DNA of 64,000 bases from Zea mays (taxonomy: Eukaryota > Streptophyta > Magnoliopsida > Poales > Poaceae). Shown in pieces: positions 32,890-43,992 of the stretch. The notes beneath the pieces are model-generated. The model ran no database searches and had not been told where the DNA came from. It worked only from the letters and a program-made list of their open reading frames with translations. Within the stretch, counting starts at the first letter, position 1. Each line of letters begins with the position of its first letter. The stretch is from contig NC_050100.1 of the NCBI RefSeq assembly GCF_902167145.1, positions 186,799,439 through 186,863,438 of the forward strand, in the 5' to 3' direction. The position numbers were made by a program, and so were the translations under genes.

Positions 32890-33445
32890 TTAAGGGTAGA
32901 AGCGACGTAGCTGTTGGATGTTCCAAGTGTTGGTGTAGACCTCGCCTTGACTGTCGGCCAGCTTGTTCGTTCCGGGTTTCAGAACTTTTGCGATGACGAA
33001 CAGCCCTTCCCAGGGGTGCGTGTAGCCCCCGGGTGCCTTCTGCAAGGGGCCGACGAGGTCCAGACCCCACACAGCAAAAGGCCAGGTGATGGGTATCGTC
33101 TGCAGAGCCTGAGCGGGCAAGTGGGTCTGCCTCGCGTAGAACTGACACCCTTCCCAGGTGTGCACAATTCTAGTGGCGTCGGCCACCGCCGTCGGTCGGT
33201 AGAAACCTTGTCGGAAGGCGTTTCCAACAAGGGCTCGAGGTGCTGCGTGATGGCCGCAAGCCCCCGAGTGTATCTCTCGTAGGAGCTCCTGACCTTCGGC
33301 GATGGGGATGCATCGCTGGAGGATGCCTGAGGGGCTGCGGTGGTAGAGCTCCTTCCCATCTCCCAGCAAGACGAACGACTTGGCGCGTCGCGCCAACCGC
33401 CGAGCTTTGGCTCGGTCGAGGGGTAGCTCTCCTCGGTGGAGATAT
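32890..33445 (-). pseudogene. pol: Integrase remnant of element A with catalytic core deleted
   Basis: Minus strand frame ends at TAA/TAG just below 32893. It holds a zinc-binding region (EIHSGACGHHAAPRALVGNAF ... HTWEGCQFYARQ) and the first core motif WGLDLVGPLQKAPGGYTH, containing the first catalytic Asp. At about 33018 the protein jumps straight to a C-terminal region (FVIAKVLKPG ... NIQQLRRFYP). The rest of the D,D35E core is gone, while the frame is kept. Not functional as an integrase. Confidence 0.8.
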
Positions 33446-34035
33446 TGCAGGTACGTGGTCTGCTAGTTTCGATTAGGCGTGACCCGCTTCGCTCCTCCTC
33501 GACGCACAGTGCCTCACCCTCGGGGGCCGAGGGTACCTCGGGCTGAACCGAGGGTGCCTCAGGCCGAGCTGAGGGTGCCTCGGGCCGAGCCGAGGGTGCC
33601 TCGAACTGAGCCGAGGGTACCTCGGGCTGTGCCGAGGGTGCCTCGGGCTCGGGCGTGTCGTCGATCTTGACGGAGGGTTGATGTAGGTCTCGGGAGAAGA
33701 CGTCCGAGGGAACCGTTGTTCGCCCCGAGGCTATTTCAGCCAGCTCGTCCATAGTCTCGTTGTAGCGTCGGGCGATGTGGTTGAGCTCGAGCCCGTAGAA
33801 CTTGTCTTCCAGGCGCCGAACCTCATCGCAGTAGGCCTCCATCTTCGGATCGCGGCAGTGGGAGTTCTTCATGACTTGGTCAATGACGAGCTGCGAGTCA
33901 CCGCGAGCGTCGAGGCGTCGGACCCCTAGCTCGATGGCGATCCGCAACCCGTTGACTAGAGCCTCGTACTCAGCCACATTGTTGGACGCCGGGAAATGGA
34001 GGCGTAGCACGTAGCATAGGTGCTTCCCGAGGGCG
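33446..34035 (-). pseudogene. pol: Second (archaeal-type) RNase H and repetitive linker of element A
   Basis: Contains FFDGS just upstream, [13 protein letters not shown] and DARGDSQLVIDQV, the D-E-D set of the second RNase H typical of the Tat lineage. Between it and the integrase is a linker of near-perfect 7-8 residue repeats with APSA and PSARPE words (about 33515-33655), encoded by 24-bp-type repeats. A 1-nt insertion near 34034 (compared with B) and another frame change near 33445 break the frame. Confidence 0.75.
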
Positions 34036-35535
34036 CGAGATGAAGAGTAGGCCTGTGCCGGCTCCTGTCTTCATCAGCGACCCGTCGAAGAACATGGTCC
34101 AGAGTTCCGGCTGGATCGGAACTGTTGGGAGCTGGGTGTCGACCCATTCAGCCACGAAGTCCGCCAAGACCTGGGACTTGATGGCCTTCCGAGGGGCGAA
34201 CGAGATTGTTTCGCCCATGATTTCCACCGCCCACTTTGCGATTCTACCCGAGGCCTCTCGGCACTGGATGATCTCCCCCAGGGGGAAGGATGACACCACA
34301 GTTACCGGATGAGACTCGAAGTAGTGTCGTAACTTCCGCCGCGTCAGGATCACCGCGTATAGCAGCTTCTGAACTTGTGGGTAGCGGATCTTGGTCTCGG
34401 ACAGTACCTCGCTGATGAAGTAGACTGGCCTCTGGACGGGCAATGCATGCCCCTCTTCTCGTCTCTCAACCACAATCGCGGCGCTAACCACCTGAGTGGT
34501 CGCGGCGACGTAGATCAAGAGGGCTTCTCCGGCAGCGGGGGGCACCAAGATGGGCGCGTTCGTGAGGAGCGCCTTCAGGTTCCCGAGGGCTTCCTCAGCC
34601 TCAGGGGTCCAAGTGAAGCACTCGGCCTTCCTTAAGAGGCAGTACAGAGGCAGACCTCTTTCGCTGAGGCGCGAGATGAAGCGGCTCAGAGCCGCAAGAC
34701 ATCCTGTGACTCTCTGTACGCCTTTCAAGTCCTTGATGGGCCCCATGCTGGTGATGGTCGCGATCTTCTCTGGGTTGGCTTCGATGCCCCGCTTGGAGAC
34801 GATGAACCCCAAGAGCATGCCTCGGGGTACCCCAAAGACACACTTTTCGGGATTGAGCTTCACGCCTTTCGCCTTGAGACATCAGAATGTCACTTCAAGG
34901 TCGGAAAGGAGGTCGGAGGCTTTCCTCGTCTTGACTACGATGTCATCGACGTAGGCCTCGACCGTCCGGCCAATGTGTTTGCCGAACACATGGTTCATGC
35001 ACCGCTGGTACGTCGCACCAGCATTCCTCAAGCCGAACGGCATGGTGACATAGCAGTACATGCCGAAGGGTGTGATGAAAGAAGTCGCAAGCTAGTCGGA
35101 CTCTTTCATCCTGATTTGGTGATACCCTGAGTAGGCATCGAGGAAAGACAGGGTTTCGCACCCAGCAGTGGAATCCACGATTTGATCGATGCGAGGCAGA
35201 GGGTAGGGAACCTTCGGACATGCTTTGTTTAGACCAATGTAGTCTACACACATCCGCCATTTCCCTCCTTTCTTTCTCACAAGCACAGGGTTGGCAAGCC
35301 ATTCGGGATGGAATACCTCTTTGATGAACCCTGCCGCCATTAGCTTGTGGATCTCCTCGCCTATGGCTCTGCGCTTTTCTTCGTCGAATCGGCGCAGAGG
35401 CTGCTTCACGGGTTGGGCTCCAGCTCGGATATCCAGCGAGTGCTCGGCGACATCCCTCGGTATGCCTGGCATGTCCGAGGGACTCCACGCGAAAACATCG
35501 GCGTTTGCGCGGAGAAAGTCGACGAGCACTGCTTC
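34036..35535 (-). pseudogene. pol: Reverse transcriptase and RNase H of element A
   Basis: In frame with Gag-Pro after the amber codon at 35536-35538. RT motifs: [32 protein letters not shown] and YVDDIVVKT. RNase H follows after LVPPAAGEALLIYVAATTQ. Two nonsense codons: TAG at 35092-35094 where B has CAG, and TGA near 34880 where B has CGG. The sequence can be followed codon by codon in B (62372-63880). Confidence 0.85.
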
Positions 35536-38500
35536 CTATTTGGGATCGAGCTCGGAGCCGATCCGGATCTGCTTGGAGGCGTCGCTGCTGGGGTCGAGGG
35601 GGACGGACTTAACCGTCTCCGCTGGCTCGAAGTTGGCGGCGTGGCGCTTCACGTCTGGCACCTCCTTAGAGAGGCTCTCCAGGTCGGCGATGAGGGCCTC
35701 GGATTCGGCGAGGGCCTCGGCGTACTCCACGCACTCCACGTCGCATTCGAACGCGTGTCGGTACGTGGGGCCGACGGTGATGACCCCGTTGGGGCCCGGT
35801 ACCTTGAGCTTGAGGTAGGTGTAGTTGGGGACGGCCATGAACTTTGCGTAGCATGGCCTCCCCAGTACTGCGTGGTAGGTTCCTCGGAACCCGACCACCT
35901 CGAACGTGAGGGTCTCCCTTCGGAAGTTGGAGGGTGTTCCGAAGTAGACACGAAGGTCGAGTTGTCCGAGGGGCTGGACGCGCTTCCCAGGGATGATCCC
36001 GTGGAAAGGCGCAGCGCCTGCCCGGACCGAGGACAGATCAACACGCAGGAGCCCGAGGGTCTCGGCGTAGATGATGTTGAGGCTGCTGCCTCCGTCCATG
36101 AGAACCTTGGTGAGCCTGACGTCGCCGATGACGGGGTCGACAACGAGCGGGTATTTTCCCGGGCTCGGCACGCGGTCGGGGTGGTCGGCTTGGTCGAAGG
36201 TGATGGGCTTGTCGGACCAGTCTAGGTAGACTGGCACCGCCACCTTTACCGAACATACCTCCCGACGCTCTTGCTTGCGGTGCCGAGCCGAGGTGTTCAC
36301 CGCTTGCCCACCGTAGATCATGAAGCAGTCACGGACCTCGGGGAACTCTCCTGCCTGGTGATCTTCCTTCTTATCGTCGTCGGGAGCCCTGCCACCCTCC
36401 GTGGGTGGCCCGGCCTTGTGAAAGTGGCGCCGAAGCATGGCGCACTCCTCAAGGGTGTGCTTAACGGGCCCCTGATGATAGGGGCACGGCTCCTTGAGCA
36501 TCTTGTCGAAGAGGTTGGCACCTCCGGGGGGTTTCCGAGGGTTCTTGTACTCGGCGGCGGCGACAAGGTCCGCGTCGGCGGCGTTGCGTTTTGCTTGCGA
36601 CTTCTTCTTGCCCTTGTTCTTGGCGACGCGCTGAGTTGATGCCTCGGGGGCATCTTCCGGTGGGCGGCCCTGGGGCTGCTTGTCCTTCCGGAAGATAGCC
36701 TCAACCACCTCCTGGCCAGAGGCGAACTTGGTAGCGATGTCCATCAGCTCGCTCGCCCTGGTGGGGGTCTTTCGACCCAGCTTGCTGACCAGGTCACGGC
36801 AAGTGGTGTTGGCGAGGAACGCGCCGATGACATCCGAATCGGTGATGTTGGGCAGCTCAGTGCGCTGCTTCGAGAATCGCCGGATGTAGTCCCGGAGAGA
36901 CTCTCCCGGCTGCTGTCGGCAGCTTCGGAGGTCCCAGGAGTTTCCAGGGCGCACGTACGTGCCCTGGAAATTGCCGGCGAAGGCTTGGACCAGGTCGTCC
37001 CAGTTGGAGATCTGCCCTGGAGGCAGGTGCTCCAACCAGGTGCGAGCGGTGTCAGAGAGGAACAGGGGGAGGTTGCGGATGATGAGGTTGTCATCGTCCG
37101 TTCCACCCAGCTGGCAGGCCAGCCGATAGTCTGCAAGCCACAGTTCCGGTCTCGTTTCCCTCGAGTACTTTGTGATAGTAGTCGGGGTTCGGAACCGGGT
37201 CGGGAACGGCGCCCGTCGTATGGCGCGGCTGAAAGCCTGCGGACCGGGTGGTTCGGGCGAGGGACTCCGATCTTCCCCGTTGTCGTAGCGTCCCCCACGC
37301 CTGGGGTGGTAGCCTCGGCGCACCCTCTCGTCGAGGTGGGCCCGACGGTCGCGGTGATGGTGCTCGTTGCCGAGGCGACCCGGGGCCGCAGGCGCTGTGT
37401 TGCGCGTGCGCCCCGTGTGAACCGAGGCTTCTCGCATGAATCGGGAAGTCGCGGCGTGATGTTCCGAGGGGTACCCCTGCCTTCGGGAGGCGGAGCTTTC
37501 AGCCCGTTGGACCGCGGCGCCCTCCAGGAGATTCTTGAGCTCTCCCTGGATTCGCCGCCCCTCGGTGGTTGATGGCTCTGGCATCGCGCGGAGAAGCATT
37601 GCTGCTGCAGCCAGGTTCTGGCCGACTCCACTGGAAGCGGGTGGCGGCCTCACCCTGACATCGTCGGCGATGCGGTGCTGGAAGCCCTAGGGTAGATGAC
37701 GCACTTCCCCGGCCGGAGGTTGGCCCGCCCATTCCTGCCCAATGTCCCGGCGGATCGGCTCAAGTGTTCCTGCTCCCTCGTCGAGCCTGGCCTGCACCCC
37801 GTGGATTTGCTCGAGTTGTGGGTCATGACCCCCCGCCTGAACGGGGACCACAGCTAGCTCCCGTAGGATGTCAATGCGAGGCACAGGCCTAGGGAGATCA
37901 CCGTTCTCCGGCATACCAAGATGGTTGCCTTCGGAGGGACCCCCTAGATCGACGTGGAAACATTCATGACTTGGGTCGTAGTCCTCGTCGCCGAGGCTGC
38001 GGCTACCGTCGGAAAGGCAGTAGTCGCATGCGGTCATGAAGTCCCGCATGGCACTGGGGTTACGAAGTCCGGAGAAATCCCAACAGAAGTCGGGCATGTC
38101 GTCTTCCTCGGACCCCGAGGGCCCGTAGGTCGAGGCGTCCGTCAGCCGGTCCCAGGGCGACCGCATACGATACCCCAGAGGGTTTGGACTCGCCTCTACG
38201 AGAGCGCCCACCAAAGCGAAGTCGTTTGGCGGGTCGAGGCTGAATCCAAAAGGCGTGAGATCGGAATCGGTGGGTACCTCTTGGTCGACGGGCGGTGACG
38301 AAGTCACGTCAGGGACTGACTGCACCGTCGTCTCAGGTACGAGGGTGACGCCCAGCAAGCCTTTCGCGAGCGTGCTGGCGTCGTCCATTTGCTTGGGATT
38401 GGCGTGTTGCGAGGAGACGGCGCTCGTCTTCGTCTCAGACGCGAGGTTGATGCCCGACGTGCCCCCCGTTGGGGCGCCGGCACTGTCGACTCGCTCGACA

Positions 38501-38774
38501 GCCGACGAGGTGCTGCCTCCTGCTTGGTCTTGGTTTCCCCGCCTCCTCCTCCATCGGTGGGGAGGGGACGGGGTGAGCTCGAATGTTGTTCTTCCACCAC
38601 GCGGGGAAGATGCCGTCGATTCCGCCGCCGGCGGGCGGGTTGTCGGCCGCCATTGTCGTTGTCGCACGGCGGGGGAAGGAGTATCATGTCGTAGCTGCCG
38701 TCGAGGGACATGAACTCAAGACTCCCGAAACGGAGCACCGTCCCGGGCTGGAAAGGTTGCTGGAGACTGCCCAT
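35536..38774 (-). pseudogene. gag: Gag-protease region of element A
   Basis: Starts at ATG 38774 (MGSLQQ), 41 nt after the PBS. A frameshift near 38545 separates the first 75 residues from the main frame; B is continuous there. A TAG at 37687-37689 replaces CAG of B. The retrotransposon gag domain (LWLADYRLACQLGG ... WLEHLPPGQISNWDDL ... DYIRRFSKQ) lies near 36840-37150, a Cys/His cluster (CPYHQGPVKHTLEEC) near 36470, and a protease motif VLMDGGSSLN near 36090. It ends in TAG at 35536, at the same place as B. Confidence 0.85.
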
Positions 38775-38814
38775 CTGGAGCTTGATAGGAAGCTGTTCGT
38801 CAACACGCAGCAGG

Positions 38815-38832
38815 CCCCTACCTGGCGCGCCA
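38815..38832 (-). other. Primer binding site of element A (tRNA-Arg)
   Basis: Minus strand TGGCGCGCCAGGTAGGGG, 2 nt after the LTR edge. It is complementary to the 3' end I expect for plant tRNA-Arg(CCU), from memory. Identical to B's PBS. Confidence 0.85.
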
Positions 38833-39130
38833 ACTGTCGGCGTTTCGAGACCGGGGGTCCCTAGACCAACGAGTAAACTGTCGCCGCGTGCCCCAGCCCA
38901 GATGGGTCGGCGCGAGACGGAGCGCGAAGGGGGGAAAAGGAGCCGGAGAGGAGACGGGCGTGAGAGGTGGAAATCCCGCAGCCTTCGTGTTTGTCCCGCG
39001 CCCAGGTCGGGTGTGCTTGCAGTAGGGGGTTACAAGCGTCCACGCGGGAGGGAGGGAGTGGCCTCACGCGAGCGCCTGTCCCGTCCTTTCCCCGCGCGGC
39101 CAACCCTCTGTAAGAGGGCTCTGGTCCTTC

Positions 39131-39138
39131 CTTTTATA
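39131..39138 (-). promoter_or_regulatory. TATA box of element A 5' LTR
   Basis: Minus strand CCTATAAAAGG, conserved in B at 50799-50805. Transcription would start about 30 nt further left. Confidence 0.75.
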
Positions 39139-39639
39139 GGCGTAAGGAGAGGATCCAGGTGTACAATGGGAGGTGTAGCAGAGTGCTAACGTGTCTAGCG
39201 GAGGAGAGCTAGCGCCCTAAGTACATGCCATCGTGGCAGCCGGAGAGGTTTTGGCACCCGGTTCATGTGGTGTCGTGGCCGTTGGAGGAGCGCTGGAGCC
39301 TGGAGGAAGGACAGTTGTCGGAGCTGTCGAGTCCTTGCTGACGTCCTCTTGCTTCCGTAAGGGGGCTGAGAGCCACCGTCGTCATAGAGCATGCGGGGCG
39401 CCATCATTGCTTGTCTGGCGGAGCGAGCCAGATGGGACGCCGGTCTTGTTTCCCGTAGCCTGAGTCAGCTTGGGGTAGGGTAATGATGGCGCCTCCTGTT
39501 GACGTGGTCGGTCCGTGCCCTAGGTTGGGCGATATGGAGGCTCCTTCGAGGTCGAGGTCGAGTCTGTCTTCCGAGGCCGAGGTCGAGTCCGAGCCCCTGG
39601 GTCAGGCGAGGCGGAGACCGTCGGTTGAGGCCAGAGTTG

Positions 39640-40122
39640 AGTCCGAGCCCTGGGGTCGGGCGAAACGGAGTTCGTCGTCTTCCGGGGCTGAGCCCGAGTC
39701 CGAGCCCTGGGTCGGGCGGAGCGGAGTTCGCCGTCTTCTGGGGCTGAGCCCGAGTCTGAGCCCTGGGTCGGGCGGAGCGGAGTTCGCCGTCTTCCGGGGC
39801 TGAGCCCGAGTCCGAGCCCTGGGTCAGGCAGAGCGGAGTTCGCCGTCTTCCGGGGCTGAGCCCGAGTCCGAGCCCTGGGTCGGGCGGAGCGGAGTTCACG
39901 GTCTTCCGGGGCTGAGCCCGAGTCCGAGCCCTGGGTCAAGCGGAGCGGAGTTCGCCGTCTTCTGGGGCTGAGCCCGAGTCCGAGCCCTGGGTCGGGCTGA
40001 GCGGAGTTCGCCGTCTTCCGGGGCTGAGCCCGAGTCCGAGCCCTGGGTCGGGCGGAGCGGAGTTCGCCGTCATCTGGGGCTGAGCCCGAGTCCGAGCCCT
40101 GGGTCGGGCGAAGCGGAGTTTC
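39640..40122 (-). repeat. 56-bp tandem array in 5' LTR of A (8 units)
   Basis: gagttcgccgtctt-like words at about 39667, 39726, 39780, 39836, 39892, 39948, 40003 and 40060, with a degenerate end at 40116. Two units more than in the partner LTR at 419-779. Confidence 0.9.
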
Positions 40123-40619
40123 CTATGGTGCCTGAGGCCGGGCCTGGCTGCCTGTCAGCCTCACTCTGTCGAGTGGCACAGCAGTCGGAGCGGCGCAGGC
40201 GGCGCTGTCCTTCTGTCAGGCCGGTCAGTGGAGCGGCGAAGTGACTGCGGTCACTTCGGCTCTGTCGACTGAAGGGCGCGCGTCAGGATAAAGGTGTCAG
40301 GCCACCTTTGCATTAAATGCCCCTGCAATTTGGTCGGTTGGCGTGGCGATTTGGCCAGGGTTGCTTCTTGGCGAAGACTGGGCCTCGGGCGAGCCGGAAG
40401 TATGTTCGTCGCTGGAGGGGGGCCTCGGGCGATACGTAGATCCTCTAGGGTCGGCTGCCCATGCCTGAGGCTGGGCTCGGGCGAGGCGTGATCGAGTCCC
40501 TCAAATGGACAGATCCCTGACTTAGTCGCACCCATCAGGCCTTTGCAGCTTTGTGCTGATGGGGGTTACCAGCTGAGAATTAGGAGTCTTGAGGGTACCC
40601 CTAATTATGGTCCCCGACA

Positions 40620-40779
40620 AAATGCTTCCTTTGCTATTTGTAGAAAGGATAAGAAGGTGGTTGCTAGAAAATTAGGGGCAAAATTCAAGGGAGATAAAAC
40701 TTGCATTTGGGTTCCTAAGGCTATTTATACTAACCTTGTAGGACCCAACAAGAGTTGGGTACCTAAGACCCAAGCCTAA
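40620..40779 (+). pseudogene. gag: C-terminal end of Gag, element C
   Basis: Ends KSWVPKTQA and TAA at 40777-40779, with repeated W-V-P-K words typical of this lineage. H encodes a similar end (VWVPKNKA). The N-terminal part is separated by A. Confidence 0.75.
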
Positions 40780-43700
40780 ATTGCCTTGCAGGTTTATGCA
40801 TCTGGGGGCTCAAGCTGGATTATCGACAGCGGATGCACAAACCACATGACGGGGGAGAAGAAGATGTTCTCTTCCTATGTCAAGAACAAAGACTCCCAAG
40901 ACTCAATCATATTCGGTGACGGGAATCAAGGCAAGGTCAAAGGACTAGGGAAGATTGCTATTTCATCCGAGCACTCTATTTCTAATGTGTTTTTAGTTGA
41001 GTCGCTTGGATATAACTTGTTGTCTGTGAGTCAGCTTTGTAATATGGGATATAATTGCTTATTCACAAACGTAGATGTGTCTGTCTTTAGAAGGAGCAAT
41101 GGTTCATTAGCTTTTAAGGGTGTATTAGACGACAAACTCTACTTAGTTGATTTTGCAAAAGAGGAGGCCGGTCTAGATGCATGCTTAATTGCTAAGACTA
41201 GCATGGGCTGGCTGTGGCATCGCCGTTTAGCACATGTGGGGATGAAGAACCTTCACAAGCTTCTAAAGGGAGAACACGTGATAGGTCTAACAAATGTTAC
41301 TTTCGAAAAAGATAGACCTTGTGCAGCTTGTCAAGCAGGTAAACAGGTGGGAAGCTCTCATCATACCAAAAATGTGATGACTACATCAAGACCTTTGGAG
41401 TTACTTCACATGGACCTCTTCGGACCCGTCGCCTACCTAAGCTTAGGAGGAAGTAAGTATGTTCTTGTTATAGTTGATGATTTTTCCCGCTTCACTTGGG
41501 TATTCTTTTTGCAGGATAAGTCTGAAACCCAAGGGACCCTCAAGCGCTTCCTAAGGAGAGCTCAAAATGAGTTTGAGCTCAAGGTGAAGAAGATAAGAAG
41601 CGACAATGGGTCCGAGTTCAAGAACCTTCAAGTGGAGGAGTACCTTGAGGAGGAAGGAATCAAGCACGAGTTCTCTGCTCCCTACACACCACAGCAAAAC
41701 GGTGTGGTAGAGAGGAAGAATAGGACGCTCATAGACATGGCGAGGACAATGCTTGGAGAATTCAAGACGCCTGAGCGATTTTGGTCGGAAGCCGTGAACG
41801 CGGCTTGCCACGCCATAAACCGGGTGTACCTTCATCGCCTCCTCAAGAAGACTTCATATGAGCTTCTAACCGGTAACAAACCCAATGTGTCATACTTTCG
41901 CGTATTTGGAAGCAAATGTTATATTCTAGTGAAGAAAGGTAGAAATTCTAAGTTTGCCCCCAAAGCTGTAGAAGGGTTTTTGTTAGGTTATGACTCAAAT
42001 ACAAAGGCGTATAGGGTCTTCAACAAATCATTGGGTTTGGTTGAAGTCTCTAGCGACGTTGTATTTGATGAGACTAATGGCTCTCCAAGAGAGCAAGTTG
42101 TTGATCTTGATGATGTAGATGAAGAAGACGTTCCAACAGCCGCAATACGTACCATGGCGATTGGAGATGTGCGGCCATAGGAACAAAAGGAGCAAGATCA
42201 ACCTTCTTCCTCAACAATGGTGCATCCCTCAACTCAAGACGATGAATAGGTTCATCAAGAGGAGGCGTGTGATCAAGGGGGAGCACAAGATGATCATGTA
42301 ATGGAGGAAGAAGCACAACCGGCACCTCCAACTCAGGTTCGAGTGATGATTCAAAGGAATCATCCCGTCGACCAAATTTTGGGTGATATTAGCAAGGGAG
42401 TAACTACTCGCTCTAGATTAGTTAATTTTTGTGAGCATTACTCTTTTGTCTCTTCTATTGAGCCTTTCAGGGTAGAAGAGGCCTTGCTAGATCCGGATTG
42501 GGTGTTGGCCATGCAGGAAGAGCTCAACAACTTCAAGAGAAATGAAGTTTGGACACTGGTGCCTCGTCCCAAGCAAAACGTTGTGGGAACCAAGTGGGTA
42601 TTCCGCAACAAACAAGATGAGCACGGGGTGATGACAAGGAACAAGGCACGACTTATGGCAAAAGGTTATGCCCAAGTCGCAGGTTTAGACTTTGAGGAGA
42701 TGTTTGCTCCTGTAGCTAGGCTAGAGTCAATTCGCATATTGTTAGCCTATACTGCTCACCATTCTTTCAGGTTGTTTTAAATGGATGTGAATAGCGCTTT
42801 CCTCAACGGGCCAATCAAGGAGGAGGTGTACGCGGAGCAACCCCCTGGCTTCGAGGATGAACGGTACCCCGACCACGTGTGTAAGCTCTCTAAGGCGCTC
42901 TATGGACTTAAGCAAGCCCCAAGAGCATGGTATGAATGCCTTAGAGACTTTTTACTTGCTAATGCTTTCAAGGTTGGGAAAGCCGATCCAACTTTATTCA
43001 CTAAGACTTGTGATGGTGACTTATTTGTGTGCCAAATTTATGTCGATGACATAATATTTGGTTCTACTAACTAAAAGTCTTGTGAAGAGTTTAGCAGGGT
43101 GATGATGCAGAAATTCGAGATGTCGATGATGGGCGAGTTGAACTACTTCCTCGGGTTCCAAGTGAAGCAACTCAAGGATGGCACCTTCATCTCATAAACG
43201 AAGTATACACAAGACTTGCTCAAGAGGTTTGGGATGAAGGACGCCAAGCCCGCAAAGACTCCAATGGGAACCGACGGACACGTCGACCTCAACAAAGGAG
43301 GTAAGTCCGTTGATCAAAAGGCATACCGGTCTATGATAGGATCTTTACTTTATTTATGTGCTAGTAGACCGGATATTATGTTTAGTGTATGCATGTGTGC
43401 TAGATTTCAATCCGATCCAAGGGAGTGTCACTTAGTGGCCGTGAAGCGAATTCTTAGATATTTAGTCACTACGCCTTGCTTCGGGATCTGGTATCCAAAG
43501 GGGTCTATCTTTGACTTGATTGGATATTCAGACTCCGATTATGCTGGATGTAAGGTCGATAGGAAGAGTACATCGGGGACGTGCCAATTCTTAGGAAGGT
43601 CCCTGGTGTCGTGGAGTTCTAAGAAACAAACTTCCATTGCCCTATCCACCGCTTAGCCCAAGTATGTTGCCGCAGGACAGTGTTGCGCGCAACTACTTTG

Positions 43701-43992
43701 GATGAGGCAAACCCTCAGGGACTTTGGCTACAATCTGAGCAAAGTCTCACTCCTATGTGATAATGAGAGTGCTATCCGCATGGCGGATAATCCTGTTGAA
43801 CACAGCCGCACTAAGCACATAGACATTCGGCATCACTTTTTGAGAGACCACCAGCAAAAGGGAGATATCGAAGTGTTTTATGTTAGCACCGAGAACCAGC
43901 TAGCCGATATCTTTACCAAGCCTCTAGATGAGAAGACCTTTTGCAGGCTGCGTAGTGAGCTAAATGTCTTAGATTCGCGAAACTTGGATTGA
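40780..43992 (+). pseudogene. pol: Pol of element C (protease, integrase, RT, RNase H; six stops)
   Basis: Copia order. Protease DSGCTNHMTG near 40830; integrase with an HHCC zinc site (WHRRLAHVGMKNLHKL ... CAACQAGK), core motifs LLHMDLFGP, SDNGSEFKN and PQQNGVVERKNR; RT with KWVFRNK, NAFLNGPIKEEVY-like and YVDDIIFGS; RNase H with SDSDYAGC and the C-terminal end LNVLDSRNLD at 43992. It stays in one frame across gag stop and pol, with stops at 42178, 42247, 42778, 43072, 43195 and 43654. Five are TAG or TAA where a Gln fits; the sixth is in a changed AEAEY-like motif. Not functional. A TTGCAG|GTTTATG acceptor-like site directly follows the gag stop. Confidence 0.88.

Larger units (their letters stand above)
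1..40619 (-). mobile_element. Element A: Tat-lineage Ty3/gypsy LTR retrotransposon (5' end of + strand lies outside window), hosting nested elements D and E
   Basis: Minus-strand element. Its 5' LTR is 38835-40619, an 18-nt PBS follows at 38815-38832, Gag, protease, RT, RNase H, a second RNase H and an integrase remnant run leftwards to 32890, and the 3' LTR ends the element at 1-1278 and beyond. A PPT lies at 1279-1294. A second, archaeal-type RNase H and an antisense gene before the 3' LTR are known Tat-lineage traits. Without D (26,397 bp with one TSD copy) the visible element is about 14.2 kb. It is inserted in Sirevirus C; the right flank starts aaatg, so the same 5 bp should lie left of the window. 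It is broken by frameshifts, nonsense codons and an integrase deletion. The two LTRs differ at about a dozen sites in the first 240 aligned bases by eye, so it is much older than D or E. Confidence 0.9.
38835..40619 (-). repeat. 5' LTR of element A
   Basis: 1785 bp, from TGTCGGGGACC (at 40619, minus strand) to CGCCGACA (38835). A TATA box reads TATAAAAG at 39131-39138 on the minus strand, followed by a C-rich leader. Longer than B's LTR (1673 bp) largely because of the tandem array. No coding content. Confidence 0.95.

Noticed and set aside
35347..36225. 292-residue antisense frame opposite gag-pro in A, with a matching one in B (61682-62560)
   Set aside because: Shadow of a GC-rich coding strand; conservation between A and B follows from the sense protein.
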